Shown here: in pieces, positions 6,678 to 11,251 of the stretch
How the letters are laid out: each line of letters begins with the position of its first letter
Numbering within the stretch: the first letter of the stretch is position 1
Assembly: GCA_934757945.1 (NCBI GenBank)
Contig: CAKVLT010000066.1
Span: forward strand, 1 to 11,251
DNA from: an uncultured Bulleidia sp.
GTDB lineage: Bacteria; Bacillota_I; Bacilli_A; Erysipelotrichales; Erysipelotrichaceae
Reading direction: 5' to 3'
DNA: 11,251 nt
Program-made: the position numbers and the translations under genes
Notes under the pieces: generated by a model
Seen by the model: only the letters and a program-made list of their open reading frames with translations
What the model was told of the DNA's origin: nothing
Database searches by the model: none

Positions 6678-7588
6678 ATTTTAGAGTTAGTGAAGAAGTT
6701 ACAAAAGCATTAGAAGAAAACAAGCCTGTTATTGCGCTGGAAAGTACAATCATTTCTCATGGTATGCCTTATCCGCAGAATGTGGAAACTGCCATGAAGG
6801 TAGAATCCATTATCCGCGAACATGGTTGTGTTCCTGCAACTGTAGGTATCGTTGATGGTGTTGGTGTTGTAGGTTTGTCTGCTGAAGAAATTGAAGAAAT
6901 GGGTAAGAGAGGACAGAGTATTCCAAAAGTGTCCAGAAGAGACCTTCCTATTGTTCTTGCTGAAAAGTCATGGGGAGCAACTACTGTTGCAACTACGATG
7001 ATTCTTGCGGCAAAAGCAGGCGTTGAATTCTTTGTGACAGGTGGTATCGGTGGCGTTCATCGTGGAGCTCAGGAAACATTTGATATTTCTGCAGATCTTG
7101 AAGAACTCGGAAGAACAAATGTTACTGTCATCTGTGCAGGTGCTAAAGCTATTCTTGATTTGAAGCTTACAATGGAAGTTCTGGAAACCAAGGGTGTTCC
7201 GGTTTTGGGATATCAGACTGAAAGTCTTCCTGCTTTCTACAGTCGTGATAACGGTATGGGCTTGAAAGTGGATTATGCACTTCAAAATGCAGAAGATGCC
7301 GCAAAGATCGTTAAGGCTAAAAGAGAGCTTGGACTGAATGGTGGAGTTCTTGTGGCAAATCCTATTCCTGAAGAATATGCTATGCCTACTGATGTGATTA
7401 ATAAGGCTATTTCTGAAGCTTTGGCTGAAATGGATGCAAAAGGAATTCATGGTAAAGAATGCACACCTTTCCTGTTAGCTAAGATTGCAGAAATCACTGA
7501 AGGAAAGTCTTTAGATTCTAATATCCGTCTGGTATTTAATAATGCCGCTGTCGGATGTGAGATTGCAAAGGAATATTGTAAACTATAA
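6674..7588 (+). CDS. psuG: Pseudouridine-5'-phosphate glycosidase
   Basis: The 304-residue protein is closely similar in recalled motif order to E. coli PsuG, which reversibly cleaves the C-C glycosidic bond of pseudouridine 5'-phosphate to uracil and ribose 5-phosphate with a divalent metal such as Mn. Visible motifs are ALESTIISHGMPYPQNVE (21-38), KVSRRDLP (85-92), VTGGIGGVHRGAQETFDISA (121-140), CAGAKAILD (154-162), LNGGVLVANPIPEEYAMP (221-238) and SNIRLVFNNA (282-291). By offset to E. coli numbering, E23, K85, D141 and K158 correspond to E31, K93, D149 and K166, the last being the lysine that forms the ribose adduct. AAGGAG lies 8 nt before the start, and the gene overlaps psuK by 4 nt. 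Older databases call this family IndA/IdgA, an indigoidine-cluster name, but there is no indigoidine synthetase here. Confidence 0.97.
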   Translation: MNFRVSEEVTKALEENKPVIALESTIISHGMPYPQNVETAMKVESIIREHGCVPATVGIVDGVGVVGLSAEEIEEMGKRGQSIPKVSRRDLPIVLAEKSWGATTVATTMILAAKAGVEFFVTGGIGGVHRGAQETFDISADLEELGRTNVTVICAGAKAILDLKLTMEVLETKGVPVLGYQTESLPAFYSRDNGMGLKVDYALQNAEDAAKIVKAKRELGLNGGVLVANPIPEEYAMPTDVINKAISEALAEMDAKGIHGKECTPFLLAKIAEITEGKSLDSNIRLVFNNAAVGCEIAKEYCKL

Positions 7589-8406
7589 TGTCATATGCCC
7601 TTGATAAAACTGTAAGTAAGCCGGTTACAAAAGATGTGCTTGTTGCCTGCTTTAAGCAGCTTGGAATAAAAAAAGGGCAGCTTGTTGAAGTTCATTCATC
7701 TTTGTCTTCTTTTGAATACGTTGTTGGTGGTGCTCGGACAATTGTCGATGCTCTTATGGAAGTCATTACAGAGGACGGGACAATTTTGATGCCGACACAT
7801 GTGTATGATAATACAGAACCAAGCAACTGGAACAATCCTGCAATAGAGCCGTATTTATATTCCAGTGTGAGAAGAGCTATCCCGCCTTATGATCCTGATG
7901 AAAATGATGCATTAGGTATGGGGGCTGTGGTTGAAAATTTCAGAAGAAGACAAGGGGTTGTTACTACGGCCCATCCTTCTGTTTCTTATGCAGCATGGGG
8001 AAAATATGCCAAGTTACTTTGTAACAGGCAATCTTTGCATTTTCCTCTTGCAGAAGAAAGCCCGGCGGCAAGATTATATGAAATGAAAGGATATGTACTT
8101 CTGATTGGATGCGAAATGAATAAAACAACATGTATGCACCTTGCGGAATATAGAACAGATAACCGTCCGATTATCATAAATGGAGCTTGCATTGATTCTA
8201 AAAATGGTCCAAGATGGACATCTTATTTAGATCTTGATACAGACAGTGATATTTTTATGAAAATTAAGCCGGAACTGCAAAAGAAAAAAGCAATCCAGGA
8301 GATTGCCTGCAGTGGTAGTCATATCCAATTCTTTTCTGCGGATATTGCAATTGATGCAATGATTGAGTACTTAGAAAGGAATTCCATTTATGAATTATAC
8401 CGTTAA
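7588..8406 (+). CDS. AAC(3) family acyl-CoA N-acetyltransferase of unknown substrate
   Basis: This 272-residue protein has the hallmarks of the aminoglycoside 3-N-acetyltransferase fold (AAC(3), YokD, FrbF, BA2930). These are VEVHSSLSSFEYVVGGA (33-49), MPTHVYD (68-74), AHPSVSYAAWG (128-138, including the histidine-proline-serine motif) and MNKTTCMHLAEYR (177-189), where members carry a catalytic histidine. Length matches the family (about 260-290). The family includes true resistance enzymes and many chromosomal relatives acting on other amines, so resistance should not be assumed. The start codon overlaps the psuG stop by one base (TAATG). The nearest SD-like sequence (AAAGGA) is about 15 nt away, so translation probably depends on termination at psuG. 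That coupling suggests a role connected with pseudouridine breakdown or another modified nucleoside, but I know of no established reaction. It converges on msrC with overlapping stop codons. Confidence 0.88.
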   Translation: MSYALDKTVSKPVTKDVLVACFKQLGIKKGQLVEVHSSLSSFEYVVGGARTIVDALMEVITEDGTILMPTHVYDNTEPSNWNNPAIEPYLYSSVRRAIPPYDPDENDALGMGAVVENFRRRQGVVTTAHPSVSYAAWGKYAKLLCNRQSLHFPLAEESPAARLYEMKGYVLLIGCEMNKTTCMHLAEYRTDNRPIIINGACIDSKNGPRWTSYLDLDTDSDIFMKIKPELQKKKAIQEIACSGSHIQFFSADIAIDAMIEYLERNSIYELYR

Positions 8407-8867
8407 ATAACAGACCACTTATGCTGTAAGTAGGCAGAAGCAATATCTTCTGCAGCTTGCAGCATTTCTTTTTCCATTTCTTCTGTAAACCTGCCAGGTA
8501 CAGGTGCATCAATGTCAATTTCTATTACCATTTCACCATTGACAATAACAGGAACACATAACTCGGACCTGCTTGCACTGTCGCATGCTATATGTCCGGA
8601 GAAAGCTAATACATCTTCGATACGTTGTGATTTTAAAGTTTCCCAGCAAGTACCGCAAACCCCTTTTCCATATCCAATATGAGTACATGCCGGTTTTCCC
8701 TGAAACGGGCCAAGAACCAATTCGTTATTTTTTACAAAATAGAACCCTGCCCAGTTGATGTTGGTATAATTCATTGCAATACACGCAGACACATTGCTCA
8801 AAGCAGCAATCATATCCGTTTCGTCTAAAAGAGCGACGATCTGCTCATTTAATATTGTTCTTTCCAT
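8403..8867 (-). CDS. msrC: Free methionine-(R)-sulfoxide reductase, GAF domain
   Basis: This 154-residue single GAF-domain protein matches E. coli YebR/MsrC, which reduces free (not protein-bound) methionine-(R)-sulfoxide in the cytoplasm. Signatures are NINWAGFYFV (36-45), LVLGPFQGKPAC (50-61), GYGKGVCG (65-72) and GHIACDSASRSE (91-102). C61, C71 and C95 reproduce the spacing of E. coli C84, C94 and C118 exactly (10 and 24 residues), so the catalytic and resolving cysteines are present. Extra cysteines sit at 74 and 104. The E-I-D-I-D-A-P strand replaces the usual V-L-D-I-D-S, a mild change. No Shine-Dalgarno sequence precedes the ATG (the upstream bases are AATTTTCGTT), and a TATACT -10 box ends 10 nt before it, so the mRNA may be leaderless. 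It converges on the acetyltransferase gene. Confidence 0.94.
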   Translation of the reverse strand: MERTILNEQIVALLDETDMIAALSNVSACIAMNYTNINWAGFYFVKNNELVLGPFQGKPACTHIGYGKGVCGTCWETLKSQRIEDVLAFSGHIACDSASRSELCVPVIVNGEMVIEIDIDAPVPGRFTEEMEKEMLQAAEDIASAYLQHKWSVI

Positions 8868-8877
8868 AACGAAAATT

Positions 8878-8883
8878 AGTATA
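8878..8883 (-). promoter_or_regulatory. -10 box for msrC, suggesting a leaderless mRNA
   Basis: TATACT on the minus strand lies 10 nt before the msrC ATG, so transcription would start about 3 nt before the start codon. There is no SD-like sequence and no in-frame upstream start. The -35 position at 17 bp (TACTCA) is poor. Confidence 0.45.
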
Positions 8884-8904
8884 TCATATCTTTTTTTTGC
8901 TGAG

Positions 8905-8910
8905 TATAAT
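8905..8910 (+). promoter_or_regulatory. -10 box of the thiT riboswitch transcript
   Basis: A consensus TATAAT lies 8 bp before the first paired base of the TPP aptamer, so the transcript would begin essentially at helix P1. The -35 region at 16-18 bp (around ATATCAT) is weak, which may indicate reliance on the perfect -10. Confidence 0.6.
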
Positions 8911-8918
8911 AAATATCG

Positions 8919-8989
8919 TGGACAGGGGTGCTTTTAGCTGAGATAAACCCTTATCACCTGATCTAGGTAAAGCTAGCGTAGGGAGTTCA
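8919..8989 (+). ncRNA. TPP (thi-box) riboswitch aptamer
   Basis: The conserved thi-box elements are present in order: GGGGTGC (8925-8931), GCTGAGAT (8938-8945), ACCC (8947-8950), CACCTGATC (8955-8963) and GCGTAGGGA (8976-8984). Helix P1 can be drawn as TGGAC (8919-8923) pairing with GTTCA (8985-8989), and P4 as CTAG (8963-8966) with CTAG (8973-8976). It lies directly upstream of thiT, a thiamine-uptake gene, as expected for repression by thiamine pyrophosphate. Confidence 0.96.
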
Positions 8990-9030
8990 AAAGCTTCTTG
9001 CGCCTTCAGAAAACGGAGGTGTATTTTTTT
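8976..9030 (+). promoter_or_regulatory. Riboswitch expression platform: antiterminator versus terminator/SD sequestor
   Basis: Two mutually exclusive helices can be drawn. The antiterminator pairs GCGTAGGGAG (8976-8985), the conserved 3' aptamer strand, with CTTCTTGCGC (8994-9003): ten pairs, three of them G-U, loop 8 nt. The terminator pairs TGCGCCTTC (8999-9007) with GGAGGTGTA (9015-9023): nine pairs, three of them G-U, loop 7 nt, followed at once by seven T residues (9024-9030) and the ATG. The terminator's 3' arm is the GGAGG ribosome binding site, so it would block both elongation and initiation. TPP binding would hold 8976-8985 in the aptamer and favour this OFF state. Confidence 0.75.
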
Positions 9031-9588
9031 ATGAAGAATAAAACGGTCAGAATTATTTGTTACATGGCAATGTATGCGGCTTTATATTGTCTGCTGAAAT
9101 TTGTCGGGGAATTCATTCCATTCTTAAAAATGCCACAAGGCGGTTCTATTGAAATTGAATTTGTGGCTATTTACATTGCTTCTTTCCATCTTGGATGGAA
9201 GTATGGTGCATTAACAGGTTTGATGGGATTTTTGCTGTCCTTCATTCTTGGGTTTCCAGTGTATTGGTTAAACGTTCCTCAGTTTGCTTTGGATTATCTT
9301 ATTCCTTTGATGGTTTGTGGGTGTGCAAGCGTTTTTGGAAAAGGAACAAAATGGAAACAGGTGCTTGGAATTGCTGTTGTGAGTTGCGTGAAATATGCAT
9401 CACAGGTTTTAAGCGGTGTCTATTTCTGGCCGCCGGAAAATGAAGTTGCCGGCAGCGGTGCTGCATGGATATACTCTCTGGGGTATAATGCATGGTATAA
9501 CCTCGCAACATGTATTGTGTGCGCAATAATAGTGGTTCTGCTTTTAGGAAGACTTGAAAAACTTTCAGCATTCACATCGGTAGAATAG
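9031..9588 (+). CDS. thiT: Energy-coupled thiamine transporter S component ThiT (YuaJ)
   Basis: This 185-residue membrane protein has about six hydrophobic segments and the ThiT pattern. The conserved MPQGGSIEIEFVAIYIASFH (34-53) and LSGVYFWPP (127-135), and a late YSLGYNAWYNLA (148-159), match the regions that line the thiamine pocket in Lactococcus ThiT. The protein is the substrate-binding subunit of an ECF transporter and needs the shared EcfA/A'/T module, which is not encoded here, so it is of the group II (module-sharing) type. The start at 9031 is chosen because GGAGG (9015-9019) precedes it. The longer frame from a TTG at 8998 would translate the expression platform. The SD-to-ATG spacing of 11 nt is long because the terminator's seven-T run occupies it. 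The product is expected to be repressed by thiamine pyrophosphate through the upstream riboswitch. Confidence 0.95.
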   Translation: MKNKTVRIICYMAMYAALYCLLKFVGEFIPFLKMPQGGSIEIEFVAIYIASFHLGWKYGALTGLMGFLLSFILGFPVYWLNVPQFALDYLIPLMVCGCASVFGKGTKWKQVLGIAVVSCVKYASQVLSGVYFWPPENEVAGSGAAWIYSLGYNAWYNLATCIVCAIIVVLLLGRLEKLSAFTSVE

Positions 9589-9595
9589 AATTTTG

Positions 9596-9633
9596 ACCCT
9601 TTAAAGAGGTATTTCTTTGAAGGGTTTTCTTTT
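9596..9633 (+). terminator. Intrinsic terminator after thiT
   Basis: ACCCTTTAAAG (9596-9606) pairs with CTTTGAAGGGT (9615-9625), 11 bp with one G-U and an 8-nt loop, followed by TTTCTTTT. It lies 7 bp after the thiT stop, making thiT a single-gene transcript. Confidence 0.88.
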
Positions 9634-9647
9634 AAGCGGATAGAAGG

Positions 9648-9653
9648 TAAAAT
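9648..9653 (+). promoter_or_regulatory. -10 box of the DUF402 gene, suggesting a leaderless mRNA
   Basis: TAAAAT (5/6 match) ends 9 nt before the ATG at 9663, so transcription would start 2-3 nt before the start codon. The nearest SD-like bases (GAAGG, 9643-9647) lie upstream of the -10 and would not be transcribed. The -35 position is poor and falls in the T-run of the preceding terminator. Confidence 0.4.
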
Positions 9654-9662
9654 AAATAAGCT

Positions 9663-10223
9663 ATGAGTCAAAGAAAAATACCAGAAGTTGGAAGTTATGT
9701 ATATATTCAAAGTTTTAAACATGATGGTTCTTTACACAGAACATGGTGTAAGGGATTTGTGATAGAGGCAGATAGCTCACATATAGTTGCGGTGACAAGC
9801 AGGTCTTGGGTAATTGAATCTGATGGAAGAAAATGGCTGACAAGAGAACCTGCAATCTGCTTTTTCTATGATGATAGATGGTGGAATGTTATATCCATGA
9901 TCAGGCATACAGGAGTGTATTATTATTGTAATCTTGCTTCCCCAAGTGTATATGACGGAGAAGCTGTAAAGAATATTGACTATGATCTGGATGTGAAATT
10001 ATATCCTGATGGAAGTTATCAGATTCTTGATGAGGACGAATATGATGAACATGGAAAGTTGATGAAGTATCCAGAGGATATCAGGGAAATAGTTGAGAAA
10101 CAAATGCAGGAATTATTGAAACAGATGGAGACAGAACAGCCTCCGTTTAATAAAAAAAGCATTCATGAATATTATCAAAAATACATAGAACTATTAACAA
10201 AATCAGAATATAATAACTATTAA
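9663..10223 (+). CDS. DUF402 nucleoside tri-/diphosphatase, YgaC/Ntdp type
   Basis: The 186-residue protein follows B. subtilis YgaC and S. aureus Ntdp closely in motif order: VGSYVYIQSFKHDGSLHRTW (9-28), ESDGRKWLTREPAICFFYDD (52-71), WWNVISMIRHTGVYYYCNLA (73-92), IDYDLDVKLYPDGSYQILDE (104-123) and DEYDEHG (124-130). The paired acidic residues around 105-130 are those that bind divalent metal in the family. Known members hydrolyse nucleoside di- and triphosphates in the cytoplasm and influence virulence gene expression in S. aureus; the physiological substrate here is unknown. The start is supported by alignment to YgaC, since the conserved YIxSFKHDGSLHR segment begins at the normal distance. 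There is no SD within reach, and the -10 box is only 9 nt away. It is probably co-transcribed with the esterase gene 20 bp downstream. Confidence 0.92.
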   Translation: MSQRKIPEVGSYVYIQSFKHDGSLHRTWCKGFVIEADSSHIVAVTSRSWVIESDGRKWLTREPAICFFYDDRWWNVISMIRHTGVYYYCNLASPSVYDGEAVKNIDYDLDVKLYPDGSYQILDEDEYDEHGKLMKYPEDIREIVEKQMQELLKQMETEQPPFNKKSIHEYYQKYIELLTKSEYNNY

Positions 10224-10243
10224 TACTAGACAGGAGAACAAAT

Positions 10244-11113
10244 ATGGCTTTAATAACATTAGACTTCGAATCGGCATATATGGGTGGTAATCAGAATGTA
10301 AATATTATTATGCCAGATAAGCCAAGAAACTTAAGTTGCCAGCAATTTTATGGAAATAAAGAAAAGTATAAGGTTTTATGGCTGTTGCATGGGACGTTTG
10401 GAGGATATTCTGACTGGATACGTAAAAGTAATATTGAAACGTATGCGTGTGAAAGAGAAATGATTGTTGTAATGCCCGGGATAGGAAATGCAGATTATGA
10501 AAACTGGCAAACATTTACTCTTGGTTTAAATGCGGATAAATATATAACCGAGGAGCTGATGCCAATGATATATAACTGGTTTCCAGCTTCTGAAAAAAGA
10601 GAGGACAACTTCATCGCAGGTTTATCCATGGGTGGAAAAGGTACTCTGATGTTTGCGTTAAAGTATCCACAGTTGTTTTCTAAAGCGGCAGTTTTATCAT
10701 TTATTCCTTCAGATATGGAAAATCAAAAAGAAGAACTGGAAAAACTGTATTCTATGACGATTGATGAAGTGATTTCTGACAGTGATGTTATGCATCAATC
10801 TCAAAGGCTGTATAACTGTATGCATAATATGGGTTCTGTAGAGGCGTATATGAATTCATATTATAACCTGAGAAAAAAATTAAAGGAGGCTGATGTGTCG
10901 AAACTCCCTGAGTTACTATTCGCGTGTGGGACAGAGGATAGTATTTTTGCTGGAGAAATTACATCGTTTAAACAATATTTGAAGGAGATAAATCTGGAAG
11001 TTAAGTGGACAATGGGCCCAGGTAATCATGAATGGAGAGTCTGGGAGAGGGATATACAGATAGCATTGGATTTTTTCAGTAAAGAAAACACAGTCAAAGG
11101 TAACGCATTTTAA
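10244..11113 (+). CDS. Esterase-family alpha/beta hydrolase (EstA/esterase D-like, PF00756 type)
   Basis: This 289-residue cytosolic serine hydrolase has the catalytic triad readable as S128 in AGLSMGGKG (125-133), D232 in CGTEDSIF (228-235) and H262 in GPGNHEWRVW (258-267). The oxyanion-hole strand is LLHGTFGGYSDW (47-58). The N-terminus MALITLDFESAYMGGNQNVN resembles the tributyrin esterase EstA group of lactic acid bacteria, which cleaves short-chain acyl esters. Acetyl-xylan or feruloyl esterases share the fold, so the natural ester is not known. There is no signal peptide, so it acts inside the cell, perhaps on acetylated oligosaccharides or other small esters. AGGAG lies 7 nt before the ATG, and a terminator follows 11 bp after the stop. 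It is about 30 residues longer than EstA, with an insert near 155-215 forming a cap-like segment. Confidence 0.88.
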   Translation: MALITLDFESAYMGGNQNVNIIMPDKPRNLSCQQFYGNKEKYKVLWLLHGTFGGYSDWIRKSNIETYACEREMIVVMPGIGNADYENWQTFTLGLNADKYITEELMPMIYNWFPASEKREDNFIAGLSMGGKGTLMFALKYPQLFSKAAVLSFIPSDMENQKEELEKLYSMTIDEVISDSDVMHQSQRLYNCMHNMGSVEAYMNSYYNLRKKLKEADVSKLPELLFACGTEDSIFAGEITSFKQYLKEINLEVKWTMGPGNHEWRVWERDIQIALDFFSKENTVKGNAF

Positions 11114-11124
11114 AGGATTATTTT

Positions 11125-11153
11125 GTTCTTCAAGAAAATTGAAGAACTTTTTT
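11125..11153 (+). terminator. Intrinsic terminator after the esterase gene
   Basis: GTTCTTCAA (11125-11133) and TTGAAGAAC (11139-11147) form a perfect 9-bp stem with a GAAAA loop, followed by TTTTTT. It separates the DUF402-esterase unit from the rRNA promoter that starts about 20 bp downstream. Confidence 0.9.
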
Positions 11154-11203
11154 ATAAAAAAAGCAAAAAAAGTATTGCAAGAGAAGAAGAAGTGAGGTAA
11201 GAT
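11150..11203 (+). promoter_or_regulatory. Strong stable-RNA promoter with A-rich UP element (rRNA operon)
   Basis: TTGCAA (11175-11180) and TAAGAT (11198-11203) are separated by exactly 17 bp, each about 4-5/6 to consensus. The preceding 11150-11173 is almost pure A/T with two A-tracts, like the UP elements of rRNA promoters. Predicted transcription start is near 11210. Together with the boxA-like leader it marks the start of an rRNA operon. Confidence 0.8.
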
Positions 11204-11210
11204 ACTCAAG

Positions 11211-11251
11211 CACTCAGCGAAGAGCTGAGAGAGATCTTTGAAAACTGAACA
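11211..11251 (+). promoter_or_regulatory. rRNA operon leader with hairpin and boxA-like antitermination element
   Basis: CTCAGC (11213-11218) pairs with GCTGAG (11224-11229) around GAAGA. It is followed by GATCTTTGAAAACTGAACA (11233-11251), which matches the Firmicutes rRNA leader/spacer boxA (CTTTGAAAACT) that recruits NusB-S10 antitermination factors. The 16S rRNA gene itself is not within the window. Confidence 0.8.

Noticed and set aside
6968..7450. 160-residue minus-strand open frame inside psuG
   Set aside because: psuG is certain on the other strand; the composition is that of an antisense shadow.
6674..7588. Indigoidine synthase A-like annotation for psuG
   Set aside because: This is the older name of the PsuG family; the catalytic residues match PsuG and no non-ribosomal peptide synthetase gene is present.
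7588..8406. Calling the AAC(3)-like gene an aminoglycoside resistance gene
   Set aside because: The fold also covers non-resistance enzymes, the context is a metabolic operon, and there is no mobile element nearby.
8998..9030. TTG at 8998 as the start of thiT
   Set aside because: It lies inside the riboswitch expression platform and upstream of the GGAGG; family members begin near the ATG at 9031.
11213..11229. CTCAGC/GCTGAG hairpin as a transcription terminator
   Set aside because: It has only 6 bp, no T-run follows, and it sits just after a strong promoter and before boxA, so it is a leader hairpin.

Overview
The window looks like a chromosomal stretch of a low-GC Gram-positive, most likely a Clostridia/Lachnospiraceae-type gut bacterium. 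This rests on AT-rich coding sequence, strong GGAGG ribosome binding sites, ATGA/TAATG gene overlaps, a LctP-type lactate permease, a ThiT vitamin transporter under a TPP riboswitch, a Bacillus YgaC-like DUF402 protein and a Firmicutes-style rRNA leader at the right edge. I cannot name the genus. I see no transposase, integrase, CRISPR array, phage gene, toxin-antitoxin pair or tRNA.

Layout. (1) 1-280: 3' end of a serine acetyltransferase whose C-terminus looks prematurely ended. (2) 267-1289, minus: M42 metallo-aminopeptidase with its own sigma-A-type promoter at 1321-1349. (3) 1391-5216, plus: a tightly packed four-gene unit encoding an RlmI-like rRNA methyltransferase, a spermidine-synthase-fold protein lacking the second acidic residue of the usual motif, a lactate permease and an unrecognised 148-residue protein. 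It ends at a 12-bp bidirectional terminator. (4) 5252-5632, minus: small DtxR/MntR-type metalloregulator. (5) 5742-8406, plus: a translationally coupled unit of pseudouridine kinase (psuK), pseudouridine-5'-phosphate glycosidase (psuG) and an AAC(3)-fold acyl-CoA N-acetyltransferase. (6) 8403-8867, minus: free methionine-(R)-sulfoxide reductase. (7) 8905-9633, plus: promoter, TPP riboswitch, thiT and terminator. (8) 9663-11153, plus: DUF402 nucleoside di/triphosphatase, an esterase-family alpha/beta hydrolase and a terminator. (9) 11150-11251: A-rich upstream element, strong promoter, leader hairpin and boxA-like sequence of what is almost certainly an rRNA operon starting just outside the window.

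Functional reading. Most of the window is housekeeping or salvage: peptide turnover, rRNA modification, lactate transport, recycling of pseudouridine to uracil and ribose-5-phosphate, repair of oxidised free methionine, and thiamine uptake. The parts most worth a second look are the compact thiT riboswitch, where an antiterminator and a terminator that also buries the ribosome binding site can both be drawn base by base; the AAC(3)-type acetyltransferase coupled to the pseudouridine genes; and two genes (msrC and the DUF402 gene) whose -10 boxes lie about 10 nt before the ATG with no Shine-Dalgarno sequence, suggesting leaderless mRNAs. No wholly new multi-gene system is evident.
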